Below are positions 15,671 through 27,418 of a stretch of DNA of 64,000 nt, in pieces. Below the pieces are notes generated by a model that saw only the letters and a program-made list of their open reading frames with translations, had not been told where the DNA came from and ran no database searches. Each line of letters begins with the position of its first letter. Position 1 is the first letter of the stretch. The DNA comes from Nannocystis sp. GTDB lineage: Bacteria; Myxococcota_A; Polyangia; Nannocystales; Nannocystaceae. The stretch covers positions 558,001 to 622,000 of the forward strand of contig JADJRG010000022.1 in assembly GCA_016712315.1 (NCBI GenBank), read 5' to 3'. A program made the translations under genes and the position numbers.

Positions 15671-18040
15671 TCAGCCCTCACCGATCCGCTCGCGCACCCG
15701 CGCGTGGAACCCCGGCGGCGCCGACTCGTGGCGCCGCGGATCATCGATCGGCCGCACCAGGTCCGCCGCCGCGATCAACCACGGCGGCTCCGGCACCTCA
15801 TCGAGCTCATAAAACCCCCCGCAGAAGCACGCGTGCGCGCAGCCCTCACACACCGCCCGCTTCGTCCGCCGCTCCGCCAAGTAGCCCGCCAGGTTCACCA
15901 CCTCGTTGTTCACGAACGCCATATGCCGCGACAGCTTCGCTAAGTCGCCCTGCAAGTAGCGCTCATAGCCGCGCATAAAACAGAAGGGCAGGTTGATCAC
16001 CTGGATCTTCATCCGATCCCCGAACGCGTCGATCACCGCCTTCGTCTGATCCGCCGCCGCCTGCGTGTCCGGCGCGATCCACCTCGTCGCCCGCCCGAAC
16101 GGCGTCAAAAATTGCACGTTCAACCACCGCAGCCCCAGCGACCACGCCAGCGCCGCCAGCTCCATCTGCTTGTCAAAGTTCCCCTTCGTGATCGTCACGT
16201 TCATCCCCAGCTCCACCCCTGCTGGCGCCGCCGCGACGCAATTCTTGATCCCCCCGATCGTCTGCTCGAACGCCTCCGCCACCCCCACGTGCTGCGCGTG
16301 CGTCTGCGGATCCGGCCCGTGCACGCTGAACAGCAGCGTCGTCAGCCCTGATCGGACCAGCTTCTCCGCGAACTCCGGGTAGAAGCACAGCCGCCCGTTC
16401 GTCGTCACGTTGATCCGCGCGTAGCCGATCGCCCGCGCGTAGCGGATCAGCCCCACCAGCTCCGGGTTCAGCGTCGGCTCGCCCCCGTCAAAATCCACCA
16501 TCGCCACCCCCCGCGCCCGGTACGCCTGCAAGTGCTCGCGCTGCCGCGTCGGGTGGCCGTCGATCTGCGTGCGTGTGCCCACCGCGCAGAACGTGCAGTG
16601 GTTATTGCAGACGTACGTCACGTTCATGATCAGCTTCTGCGGCCCCTCCGACGCCGCCAGCCGCTGCTCGAAGGTCCACATAAACCGCTCCAGCTCCGCT
16701 CGCGGCACCTGGCTCAGCCCCTCGCTCGGCGCCCGCTGGAAGCGCGGCCCCCAGTCCTCCACCACCGGCAGCCGCCGATCCCCCGCCAGCCGCGTCCCTG
16801 GCAGCGGCGTCGCGAACTGCACCGCCGGCCGCGCCCCGAACCTGTCCCAAAGATCCAGCGCGAACTTCAACGTCTCGTTGATCTCCGCCGCGCTCTCCCC
16901 GGGCAGCCCGATCATGTAGTGGATCATCAGCGGCACCCCCGCCGCCTGCGCCTGCTCGGCAGTCCGCGCGATCGCCCCCAGCTCCAGCCGCTTGCCCACC
17001 ACCTCATCGACCACCCGCTGCGAGCCGCTCTCCGCGCTCACGCTCAGCGTCGTCACCCGCCCCTTCATCGCCGCCAAGTGGCGCGGCTCCAGGTAGTCCG
17101 CGCGCATCCCGTTCGGGATCTCGAAGCGCAGCCCCGCCCGCGTCACCGCCGCCAAGAAGCCGTCGAAGTGCCGCTCCGACACGTTGATCAGCTCGTCCAG
17201 CACCATCAACTGATCTGCCCCAAAAGACCCCTTCAGCGCCGTCACGTGCTCCTCAAGGCGCCCCAGCGACAGCCGCCGCTGCGTCTTCGGCGCGCCGATC
17301 GGCGTCCCTGGGTTCGACGAGCAGTGCAGGCAGCGAAACGGGCACCCCCGCGAGCTCACCATCGGCAGCGCCCGCCCCACGATCGGGAACGCCCACGCCC
17401 GCCGCCCCAGCCCCGCCACCACCTGCGCGTGGAAGCGTGTATACGCCGCCAGATCGACCTTATCCCACGCCGGGATCGGCAGCGCGTCCAGCTCCGGCGG
17501 CGACTCCCCCACAAAGACCCCACGCGGCGCCTCACCCGCCAACACCGCCGCGATCAGCCCCGGCAGCGTCACCTCCGCCTCGTACTTCACGTACGCCTGC
17601 GCCTCCGGGTACGCGCCCAAGATCGCCTCCCCCGGCGCCTCCACGTAGTGCTGCCCCGACTGATAGCAGTCCGCCACGATCAGCGCCGCCGCCGGCGCCA
17701 TCGCCTTGATCCCCGCCAGCAGCGCCCCCAGGACGTCATCGCGGTGAGGCGGCCGATGAAACGGCGTCAGCGCCACCACCACCGCCGCCACCCCGTCGAG
17801 CACCCCCTCGATCGCCGCCAGCGTCGCCGCCACGCTCGCCCCCAAGTGCGCCCGCCCGTCCGCGCGCCACGACAGCCCCGACCCCGCCAGCGCGAACGCA
17901 TCCACCAGCGCGCAAGGCCAACGCGCATCCAGCACCGCCGCCACCTGCACCGCCCCTAGATCGGCCACGTACGGGTAGTCGATAAAATCACGGGCCACCG
18001 TCAGCGGCGGGTGCACCATCAAGACGCGCGCGGCGCACAT
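15671..18040 (-). CDS. Double radical SAM protein with N-terminal cobalamin-binding-like domain
   Basis: The protein has 789 residues. Residues 1-200 resemble the B12-binding domain of class B radical SAM enzymes (VLMVHPPLTVARDF, DLGAVQVAAVL, ADCYQSG), although no DxHxxG base-on motif is present. The first radical SAM domain has SSRGCPFRCLHCSSNPG. A second, complete radical SAM domain follows with MNVTYVCNNHCTFCAVG and FDGGEPTLNPELVGL. Near the C-terminus CEGCAHACFCGGFYE looks like ligands for an auxiliary Fe-S cluster. Having two CxxxCxxC sites in one chain is rare. Its second domain resembles the divergent neighbour at 18096 (SVHGPD against SIHGPN, TPFGRA against IPFGRA). The substrate is unknown, and no RiPP precursor was seen nearby. 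Confidence 0.85.
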   Translation of the reverse strand: MCAARVLMVHPPLTVARDFIDYPYVADLGAVQVAAVLDARWPCALVDAFALAGSGLSWRADGRAHLGASVAATLAAIEGVLDGVAAVVVALTPFHRPPHRDDVLGALLAGIKAMAPAAALIVADCYQSGQHYVEAPGEAILGAYPEAQAYVKYEAEVTLPGLIAAVLAGEAPRGVFVGESPPELDALPIPAWDKVDLAAYTRFHAQVVAGLGRRAWAFPIVGRALPMVSSRGCPFRCLHCSSNPGTPIGAPKTQRRLSLGRLEEHVTALKGSFGADQLMVLDELINVSERHFDGFLAAVTRAGLRFEIPNGMRADYLEPRHLAAMKGRVTTLSVSAESGSQRVVDEVVGKRLELGAIARTAEQAQAAGVPLMIHYMIGLPGESAAEINETLKFALDLWDRFGARPAVQFATPLPGTRLAGDRRLPVVEDWGPRFQRAPSEGLSQVPRAELERFMWTFEQRLAASEGPQKLIMNVTYVCNNHCTFCAVGTRTQIDGHPTRQREHLQAYRARGVAMVDFDGGEPTLNPELVGLIRYARAIGYARINVTTNGRLCFYPEFAEKLVRSGLTTLLFSVHGPDPQTHAQHVGVAEAFEQTIGGIKNCVAAAPAGVELGMNVTITKGNFDKQMELAALAWSLGLRWLNVQFLTPFGRATRWIAPDTQAAADQTKAVIDAFGDRMKIQVINLPFCFMRGYERYLQGDLAKLSRHMAFVNNEVVNLAGYLAERRTKRAVCEGCAHACFCGGFYELDEVPEPPWLIAAADLVRPIDDPRRHESAPPGFHARVRERIGEG

Positions 18041-18095
18041 GCCCGCACGCTAACACAGGCGCGCGCGCCCGAGCGATCCGCTATCCTGCCCCGCC

Positions 18096-19886
18096 ATGGA
18101 TCACGGCGCGCTTGACGATCTCACGGCCAAAGTGAGCGACCACGAGGCCGCCGCGCACCAGCGGCGCAACTGGGTGCGCCTCACCTTCGACTGCAACGAT
18201 CGTTGCATCTTCTGCCTCGACTCCCACACCCACGACGGCACCATCCGCGCCCCCGCCGAGGTCAAGGAGCAGATCCTGGGCGGCCGCCGCGCCGGCGCTG
18301 AGCGCCTCATCCTCTCTGGCGGCGAGCCCACCATCCACCCCAACTTCGTCGACTTCGTCCGCCTCGGCCGCCTCGCCGGCTACGAGCGCGTCCAGACGGT
18401 CACCAACGGCCGCATGTTCGCCTATCCCGCCTTCCTCAAGGCCGCGATCGACGCGGGCCTCGGCGAGATCACCTTCTCGATCCACGGCCCCAACGCCAAG
18501 ATCCACGACGCCCTCGTCGGCACCCGCGGCGCCTTCGACGAGGAGATGAAGGGCCTGCGCGGCGCCTTGGACGACGGCCGCGTCATCGTCAACATCGACG
18601 TCTGCGTCAACCGGGCCAACGTCCGCCACCTCCCCGACATGCTCCGCCTCTTCATCGGCATGGGCGTGCGCGAGTTCGATCTCCTCCACATCATCCCCTT
18701 CGGCCGCGCTTACACCGAGGGCAAAGAGGTCCTCTTCTACGATCTCGCCGAGGCCCGCCCCTTCTTGCAGGAGGCGTTCGCCCTGTCCAAAGAGCCAGGC
18801 GTCCACATCTGGCTCAACCGCTTCCCGCCCCAGCACATCGAGGGCTACGAGCACCTCATCCAAGATCCCTACAAGCTGAGCGACGAGGTGCGCGGCCGCC
18901 AAGAGGAGTACGCCCGCCTCCTCGATCACGGCGTCCCCCTCGACTGCCGCGCCCCGCAGCGCTGCCGCCACTGCTACCTCCAGCCCCTCTGCGACGAGCT
19001 CGATCACACCCGCGCGCGCCTCGAGGCGCGCCGCTTCAGCGTCCTCCGCCTCGACCACCGCGCCGCCGCCGAGGCCCCCGTCAACTTCGGCGGCGATCCA
19101 GCCAGCCGCAGGCGCGCCCGCGGCGGCCCCCGCAGCCTGCCCATCCTCGGCGGCGAAGATCCCGCGCCGCCCGCCCCCACCTTGCCCGAGCTCGCCCGCC
19201 AAGCGCCCGTCGATCGCCTCTGGCTCGTCGCCCCCGATCTCCCCCGCGCCCTCGCGCTCGCCGCCTCCTTCCCGCCCGAGCTCGAGCTCGAGCTCGAGCT
19301 CGACGATCTCCAAGACCTCATCCACACCCTCGTCGACCCCCTCACCCCGGGCGGCGCGACCTTGGGCCGCCGAGCCCGCCGGATCCTCTGCGACACCGCC
19401 GAGGACGCCGCCCGCCTGCTCGCGATCGCCGGCGACTTCGAGGTCGTGCTCGCCCTCAGCCGCGCGACCGCGCCGTGGCTGCTCGCGCTCGATCACGCGC
19501 CCCCGCGCCTCATCCTCCGGCAACCGAGCCACGAGCGCCTCACCGAGTCAGCGCAGCGAGACGTCGACTTGCTCGCCTTCTTCGCCGCGCTGCGCCCCGC
19601 GATCCCCGTCGAGGGCGTGCCCGCCTGCATCCTCGGTCGTCCGCCGCGGAGCCGCCCGCAGCACCTCGACGGCGCGCACTTCGGCCCGCACCACCGCCTC
19701 GAGATCTTCCGCTTCACCCGCCGCTACATCGCCGACGGCTTCTTCACCAAGCCGCTGCGCTGCGGCGCCTGCGTGTACAACGACGCCTGCCCCGGCCTGC
19801 ACATCAACTACGTGCGCGCCCACGGCTACGCGGCGATGCAGCCGATCGCGCGCGCCGATCCGCGAGCGACGCACGAGGCGCGCTGA
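18096..19886 (+). CDS. Radical SAM protein with two auxiliary-cluster-like Cys clusters
   Basis: The protein has 596 residues. The radical SAM domain is at the N-terminus: TFDCNDRCIFCLDSHTHDG, then LILSGGEPTIHPNFV and SIHGPNAKIHDALVG. At about residue 290 CRAPQRCRHCYLQPLC looks like a SPASM-type cluster site. A central region of about 200 residues, with the run ELELELELDD encoded by GAGCTC repeats near 19278-19302, matches no family I know. The C-terminus has a further site, CGACVYNDACPGLHINYVRAHGY in two parts (CGACVYNDAC and PGLHINYVRAHGY). Its start is 55 bases from the divergent double radical SAM gene, whose second domain it resembles. The two probably act in one modification pathway with an unknown substrate. 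Confidence 0.85.
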   Translation: MDHGALDDLTAKVSDHEAAAHQRRNWVRLTFDCNDRCIFCLDSHTHDGTIRAPAEVKEQILGGRRAGAERLILSGGEPTIHPNFVDFVRLGRLAGYERVQTVTNGRMFAYPAFLKAAIDAGLGEITFSIHGPNAKIHDALVGTRGAFDEEMKGLRGALDDGRVIVNIDVCVNRANVRHLPDMLRLFIGMGVREFDLLHIIPFGRAYTEGKEVLFYDLAEARPFLQEAFALSKEPGVHIWLNRFPPQHIEGYEHLIQDPYKLSDEVRGRQEEYARLLDHGVPLDCRAPQRCRHCYLQPLCDELDHTRARLEARRFSVLRLDHRAAAEAPVNFGGDPASRRRARGGPRSLPILGGEDPAPPAPTLPELARQAPVDRLWLVAPDLPRALALAASFPPELELELELDDLQDLIHTLVDPLTPGGATLGRRARRILCDTAEDAARLLAIAGDFEVVLALSRATAPWLLALDHAPPRLILRQPSHERLTESAQRDVDLLAFFAALRPAIPVEGVPACILGRPPRSRPQHLDGAHFGPHHRLEIFRFTRRYIADGFFTKPLRCGACVYNDACPGLHINYVRAHGYAAMQPIARADPRATHEAR

Positions 19887-20014
19887 TCCGCGCGCCGCAC
19901 CTGCGCGCGCGACCTCGCCCGCGGCGCGCGTGATCGTCCGTCGACAAGAGTCGCCGCGCTGGTTCCCGCAGCCCCCACCAGCGCGTATCCTCGTCGGACC
20001 GCGAGGGCAGCGTA

Positions 20015-23000
20015 TTGCAGGTGGACTTCGAGCAGGTGAGGGTCCTATCGGCCGCCGGATTCGAGCTGCGAGAGCTCCTCCGCGAGGGCCGCCGCACCGT
20101 CGTCTACCGCGGCCGCCGGATCGCCGACTCCAGGCCCGTCGTCCTCAAGTGCCTGCGGCCTGATCACAGCAGCAACCGCGACCTCGCCCGCCTCCGCCGC
20201 GAGCACGAGATCATCAGCCGCTTCGACGACGACGCCGTCGTCCGCGCCGTCGGCCTCGAGCGGATCGGCAACGGCCTCGCGCTCGTCCTCGAGGACTTCG
20301 GCGGCGTCACCTTACGCGACCTGATCCGCGGCGAAGGCGTCGACCTCCACCTCCTCCTCCGCCTCGCGATCCGCCTCGTCGACGCGCTCGCCGTCGTCCA
20401 CGCGGCCGGCGTCATCCACAAGGACATCAAGCCCGACAACATCCTCATCGATCGCAACGACGAGCGCCTCGCCCTCGCCGACTTCAGCGTCTCCTCCTAC
20501 GTCGCCGAGGAGGCGCAGGGCGGCGGCGGCGCCGTCATCGAGGGCACCCTCCAATACATGTCGCCCGAGCAGACCGGGCGGATGAACCGCAGCGTCGACT
20601 ACCGCAGCGACTTCTACTCCGTCGGCGTCACCCTCTACCACGCCGCCACCGGCCGCCTCCCCTTCGAGGGCAGCGATCCGATGGAGCTCGTCCACGCGCA
20701 CATCGCCCGCGTCCCGCTCGCCCCCAGCGCCGTCGCCCCGCGCGTCCCCGAGGGCCTCAGCCGCCTCATCCTCCGCCTGATGGCCAAGACCGCCGAGGGC
20801 CGCTACCAGAGCCTCCGGGGGATCCGCGCCGACCTCTCGCGCTGCCTCAGCGAGCTCACGCGCAGCGGCACCATCGCCGCCTTTGATCTCGGCGCCGCCG
20901 ACGTCTCGGAGCGCTTCACCGTCCCCGAGCGCCTCTACGGCCGCGAGGAGAACGTCCGCCGCCTGCTCGACGCCTTCGAGCGCGTCAGCCAGGGCACCAC
21001 CGAGATCATGCTCTTGACCGGCCCCTCGGGCGTCGGCAAGTCCGCCGTGATCCACGAGGTCCACAAGCCGATCGTCCAGCGGCGCGGCCACTTCATCGCC
21101 GGCAAGTTCGATCAGTTCAACCGCGACATCCCCTACGCCTCCCTCCTGCAAGCGCTGCAGCAGCTCGTCCAGCAGCTCCTCACCGAGACCGACGCCAGCC
21201 TCGCCGCCTGGCGCGACGAGATCCGCGCCGTGCTCGGCGCCAACGGCCAGGTCGCCGTCGACGTCCTCCCTGACCTCGGCCTGATCATCGGCCCCCAGCC
21301 GCCGACCCCGCCGCTCCCCCCCACCGAGTCCGCCAACCGCTTCCGCAACGTCTTCCGCGGCCTGCTCGGCGCCCTCGCGCGCGAGCACCACCCGCTCGTC
21401 ATCTTCCTCGACGACCTCCAGTGGAGCGACCTCGCCACCCTCAAGCTCATCGAGCTGATCAGCACCGATCCCGAGAGCCGCTACATCCTCTGGCTCGGCG
21501 CCTACCGCGACAACGAGGTCGACTCAACCCACCTCCTCAGCCAGACCCTCCGCGCGGTCGAGGACGCGCGCGTCGTCATCCACCGCCAAGCGATCCGCCC
21601 GCTCAGCCCCGCCGACACCGCCACCCTCGTCGCCGACACCCTCGCGCCCAGCCGCCGCCCCACCGCCCCGCTCGCCGAGATCGTCCACTCCAAGACCGAC
21701 GGCAACCCCTTCTTCGTGCGCGCCCTGCTCCGCTCCTTCTACGAGCAGGGGATCATCGCCTTCTCCCCCGCCGAGGGCGCCTGGAGCTGGGACGACGCCC
21801 GCCTCCACGCGGTCGAGCTCAGCGACGACGTCGTCGAGCTGATGGTCGCCCGGATCGACGGCCTCGGCGAGGGCACCCGCCGCGCCCTGCAGATCGGCGC
21901 CTGCCTCGGCAACCAGTTCGAGCTGCTGCTGCTCGCGCGCCTCGTCGATCGCGACCTCGCCGCCGTCGCCGCCGACCTCTGGGCCGCCGTCGAGCGCGGC
22001 CTCATCCGCCCGCTCGGCGACGGCTACAAGTACATCACCCTGGTCGCAGAGACAGATCAAGATCCCACCGCCGCGATCGGCGGCCTCAGCTACCAGTTCC
22101 TCCACGACAAGATCCAGCAGGCCGCGCACACCCTGCTCAGCGACGCCGAGTCGCGCGCGATCCACCTCAGGATCGGCCGCATGCTCGCGGATCGGGCCGG
22201 CCGCCTCGACGCCGACGACAGCGTCTTCGCGATCGCCAACCACCTCAACCTCGCCGCCGCGCTGATCACCGAGCCCGCCGAGCGCCGGCGCCTCGCCGAG
22301 ATCAACCTGCTCGCCGGCCAGCGCGCCAAGCAGTCGATCGCCTACGAGGCCGCCGTCACCTACCTCCGCGGCGGCGTCGCCTGCCTGCCCGCCGACGCCT
22401 GGGAGGCGCACTACCCGCTCGCCTTCGCCCTCTTCCGCGAGCGCATCGAGGCCGAGAACCTCGCCGGCGGCTTCGAGGAGGCCATGTCGCTCTTCGTCCC
22501 GCTGCTCGCCCACGCCCGCAGCGACCTCGAGAAGGCCGACCTGCACGCCCTCAAGGCCGCCCTCCAGACCGGCGCCAAGCACAACCGCGCCGCCATCGAC
22601 ACCTCGATCGCCGGCCTGCGCCTGCTCGGCATCAACCTCCCCGCCGCCGGCACGATCGCGGGCGTGCTCCGCGAGCTCGGCAAGGTGCAGTGGTCGCTGC
22701 GCGGGCGCCGGGCGCAGGACCTCATGGACCTGCCCGAGCTCACCGATCCCAAGCGGCTGATCGCGCTCAAGCTCCTCATCGCCATCGTCCCCGCCGCCTA
22801 CTTCATCGACGCCAAGCTCGTCTCGATCATCCTCCTCCAGATCGCCCACATCTCCCTCCGCTACGGCCTCAGCGACGTCTCCGCCTTCGGCTTCGCCGGC
22901 TACGGCCTCGTCCTCTCGGGCGCCCTCAGCGCCCACGAGACCGCCTACGAGTTCGGTCGCCTCGCCCTCCAGCTCAACGAGCACTTCCGCAACCCGTGGC

Positions 23001-25237
23001 TCGACGCCAAGCTCGACTTCATGGTCGGCACCTTCATGGCCTCGTGGGTGCGGCCCTTCCCGCAGATCGGCGAGCAGCTCCAGCGCGCCTACCAGGTCGG
23101 CCTCGCCGGCGGCGACCTCACCTACGCCTGCTACGGCGCCGCCTACGGCCTGCTCATCGCCTTCGTCGAGGGTCAACCGGCCGAGCGCCTCCAAGCGACC
23201 GCGGGCGGCCTCCTCCCCCTCTTCCAGCGCGCCGGCGAGGCCGACGGCCACCTCCTCGCGATCCTCATCGAGCGCCTCTGCCTCTGCCTGCGCCGCGAGA
23301 CCCAGGATCCCGTCTCGCTCAGCGGCGGCGACTTCGACGAGCAGGCCTTCCTCGCCACCTTGAGCGACGAGCGCACCCCCGCGACCCGCTTCTACCACCG
23401 CCTCTACAAGGCGCTGCTCCTCTACCTCTTCGGCCACTACAACGCGATGCAGCCGCTGCTCCGCGCGCTCGAGCGCAGCGAGGAGCTCAGCTTCGCCAAC
23501 CCGATGTACGTCGACTTCTACCTCCTCGACGTGCTCTCAGCCGCCGCCCTCCACCCCGACGTCTCGCGCAGCGGCGAGAAGCGGATAAGCCGCGGCGTCC
23601 GCAAGCTCGAGCGCCTCGCTCGCCTCTGCCCCGCCAACTTCGAGTCGCGCTACCTCCTCTGCGCCGCCGAGCGGGCCCGCGCCTTCGGCGAAGGCGGCGC
23701 CGCGCTCGCCCTCTACAACCGAGCGATCCAGTCCGCCCGCGATCACGGCGCCCGTCACATCGAGGCCCTCGCCTTCGAGTGCGCCGGTCGGGCCGCCCTC
23801 GCCGCCGGTCAGCGCCTGATCGCCGGCTTCTACCTCGGCGGGGCGATCAGCGCCTATCGCCGCTGGGGCGGCCTCGCCAAGGTCGATCTCCTGATCAGCG
23901 AGCACCGCGAGCTGTTGCCGCCGCACGTCTTCGCCCAGACAGGCGCCGTCCGGGCCGCCCCCTTCACCTCGACCGGCACCGCCTCGATCCGCGGGCTCGA
24001 CGTCGGCACCGTCATCAAGGCCTCGCAGGCGATCTCGAGCGAGATCGTCCTCGACAAGCTCCTCCGCCGCCTCGTCGTCATCGTCATGGAGAACGCCGGC
24101 GCGCGCCGCTGCGTGCTCTTGCTCGAGCGGGAGGGCCGCCTCTACGTCGAGGCCGAGGCCAGCGTCGATCCCGAGCAGGTCACCGTCATGCAGGGGATCC
24201 CCGTCGAGTCCGCCGCCCAGCTCCCCACCTCGTTGATCAACTACGTCAGCCGGGCCCGCCGCGACCTCGTCCTCGACGACGCCTCGATCGACGGCACCTA
24301 CGCCGACGATCCCTACATCGCCGGCCAGCGCCCGCGCTCGATCCTCTGCACGCCGATCCTCCACCAAGGCAACCTCACCGGCGTGCTCTACCTCGAGCAC
24401 GGCCTCGCCAGCGGCGTCTTTAATCCGGAGCGCCTCGAGCTGCTGCGCCAGATCGCCGCGCAGGCCGCGATCTCCGTCGAGAACGCGCGCCTCTACCGCA
24501 ACCTCGATCAGGCGCGCGACGAGGCCGTCGCCGCCGACCGCGCCAAGACCCGCTTCTTGATGAGCATGAGCCACGAGCTGCGCACCCCGCTCAACGCGGT
24601 GATCGGCTACACCGACCTCATCGCCGAGGAGATGGAGGACGGCGACATCCAGGCGCTGCGCGCCGATCTCCACAAGATCAAGAGCTCCGCCACCCGCCTG
24701 CTCCGCACCCTCAGCGGCATCCTCGAGCTCTCGCGCCTCGAGTCAGGCAAGCTCCAGCTCGACCGCACCAGCTTCGACCTCGAAGGCCTCATCGCCGAGA
24801 TCCAAGACGAAGTGCGCGAGGTCTTGGAGGAGCACAACAACCACCTCAGCGTCGTCTGCCCGCCTGGCCGCTTCGTCCTGCGCACCGATCGCTCGATGCT
24901 GCACTACGCGCTGCTCGCCCTCATGGACAACGCCGCCCGCTTCACCGAAGGCGGTGAGATCCGCGTCCACGTCGACGACCTCACCGACGCTCACGGCGCC
25001 TGGATCCGCGTCGCCGTCAGCGACTCTGGGATCGGCATCAGCGACGCCGATCTCGCCCGGATCTTCGCCAGCTTCAGCCAGCTCGACGACTCCCCCACCC
25101 GCAGCCACGAGGGCGCCGGCGTCAGCCTCGCCGTCACCCAGCGCTTCTGCGCCATGCTCGGCGGCTCGATCTCCGTCCGCAGCGCCATCGGCCGCGGCTC
25201 GACCTTCACGATCCTCATCCCTGACGCCCACAGCTAG
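20015..25237 (+). CDS. Giant hybrid: Ser/Thr kinase - AAA ATPase - GAF - histidine kinase
   Basis: The protein has 1740 residues. A TTG start is chosen (a GTG at 20021 is the alternative), because the kinase domain begins at once and no ATG precedes it. The kinase domain (about 15-290) has VVLKCL, VIHKDIKPDNILI and GTLQYMSPEQTGR, but DFG is DFS (LADFSVSSY). The AAA-type module starts with LLTGPSGVGKSAVIHEV and has VIFLDDLQWSD. A long helical TPR-like region follows, then a GAF domain (RRCVLLLEREGRLYVEAEA), then HisKA FLMSMSHELRTPLNAVIGYT and HATPase (ALMDNAARFTEGGEI, DSGIGIS). There is no receiver domain. The family is common in myxobacteria and cyanobacteria and is thought to integrate several signals. 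It has no membrane segment and stands alone. Confidence 0.95.
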   Translation: MQVDFEQVRVLSAAGFELRELLREGRRTVVYRGRRIADSRPVVLKCLRPDHSSNRDLARLRREHEIISRFDDDAVVRAVGLERIGNGLALVLEDFGGVTLRDLIRGEGVDLHLLLRLAIRLVDALAVVHAAGVIHKDIKPDNILIDRNDERLALADFSVSSYVAEEAQGGGGAVIEGTLQYMSPEQTGRMNRSVDYRSDFYSVGVTLYHAATGRLPFEGSDPMELVHAHIARVPLAPSAVAPRVPEGLSRLILRLMAKTAEGRYQSLRGIRADLSRCLSELTRSGTIAAFDLGAADVSERFTVPERLYGREENVRRLLDAFERVSQGTTEIMLLTGPSGVGKSAVIHEVHKPIVQRRGHFIAGKFDQFNRDIPYASLLQALQQLVQQLLTETDASLAAWRDEIRAVLGANGQVAVDVLPDLGLIIGPQPPTPPLPPTESANRFRNVFRGLLGALAREHHPLVIFLDDLQWSDLATLKLIELISTDPESRYILWLGAYRDNEVDSTHLLSQTLRAVEDARVVIHRQAIRPLSPADTATLVADTLAPSRRPTAPLAEIVHSKTDGNPFFVRALLRSFYEQGIIAFSPAEGAWSWDDARLHAVELSDDVVELMVARIDGLGEGTRRALQIGACLGNQFELLLLARLVDRDLAAVAADLWAAVERGLIRPLGDGYKYITLVAETDQDPTAAIGGLSYQFLHDKIQQAAHTLLSDAESRAIHLRIGRMLADRAGRLDADDSVFAIANHLNLAAALITEPAERRRLAEINLLAGQRAKQSIAYEAAVTYLRGGVACLPADAWEAHYPLAFALFRERIEAENLAGGFEEAMSLFVPLLAHARSDLEKADLHALKAALQTGAKHNRAAIDTSIAGLRLLGINLPAAGTIAGVLRELGKVQWSLRGRRAQDLMDLPELTDPKRLIALKLLIAIVPAAYFIDAKLVSIILLQIAHISLRYGLSDVSAFGFAGYGLVLSGALSAHETAYEFGRLALQLNEHFRNPWLDAKLDFMVGTFMASWVRPFPQIGEQLQRAYQVGLAGGDLTYACYGAAYGLLIAFVEGQPAERLQATAGGLLPLFQRAGEADGHLLAILIERLCLCLRRETQDPVSLSGGDFDEQAFLATLSDERTPATRFYHRLYKALLLYLFGHYNAMQPLLRALERSEELSFANPMYVDFYLLDVLSAAALHPDVSRSGEKRISRGVRKLERLARLCPANFESRYLLCAAERARAFGEGGAALALYNRAIQSARDHGARHIEALAFECAGRAALAAGQRLIAGFYLGGAISAYRRWGGLAKVDLLISEHRELLPPHVFAQTGAVRAAPFTSTGTASIRGLDVGTVIKASQAISSEIVLDKLLRRLVVIVMENAGARRCVLLLEREGRLYVEAEASVDPEQVTVMQGIPVESAAQLPTSLINYVSRARRDLVLDDASIDGTYADDPYIAGQRPRSILCTPILHQGNLTGVLYLEHGLASGVFNPERLELLRQIAAQAAISVENARLYRNLDQARDEAVAADRAKTRFLMSMSHELRTPLNAVIGYTDLIAEEMEDGDIQALRADLHKIKSSATRLLRTLSGILELSRLESGKLQLDRTSFDLEGLIAEIQDEVREVLEEHNNHLSVVCPPGRFVLRTDRSMLHYALLALMDNAARFTEGGEIRVHVDDLTDAHGAWIRVAVSDSGIGISDADLARIFASFSQLDDSPTRSHEGAGVSLAVTQRFCAMLGGSISVRSAIGRGSTFTILIPDAHS

Positions 25238-25273
25238 CCCGCCGCGGCTACCTGCGCCAAAGGCCAGGCGATC

Positions 25274-25308
25274 AAAAAAGAGAGAGGAGCGAGCTCCGCC
25301 CCTCTCTC
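25274..25308 (-). terminator. Intrinsic terminator of the Gly-rich lipoprotein gene
   Basis: GAGAGAGG (25280-25287) pairs with CCTCTCTC (25301-25308), with a further GAGC/GCTC pairing in the loop. Read on the minus strand, the hairpin is followed at once by six T (25279-25274). It lies 33 bases past the stop of the minus-strand gene at 25341. It also faces the end of the plus-strand hybrid kinase gene, where the A-run precedes the stem and so does not form a classical terminator. Confidence 0.8.
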
Positions 25309-25340
25309 CTCGTCGGCGTCGCGCCGGCGATCCGCCGCGG

Positions 25341-27194
<1,854 letters not shown>

Positions 27195-27418
27195 GAGCGC
27201 ATGCTAGGCAGGTGCGGATCCGGCCGTCAACGCGTAATCGCCCCCGCGGCTGCGCGCGCGTCCGCCCAGCCCGCCAATTCCGCGGCTGGGGGCGCGCCAG
27301 ACCCCCACGACCGCCGCCCGCGACGCCAGCAGCGCGGCCCCTCGCGCGGCTGACCTCACACAGCGTGGCCCGTCGATCGCACCCGCCGCTCCTCGCCCCT
27401 GGTGGTACATCTTGCCTC

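Noticed and set aside
21421..24423. A 1000-codon Arg/Pro-rich open frame inside the hybrid kinase gene
   Set aside because: Composition is that of a shadow frame, and the real frame encodes an intact multi-domain kinase.
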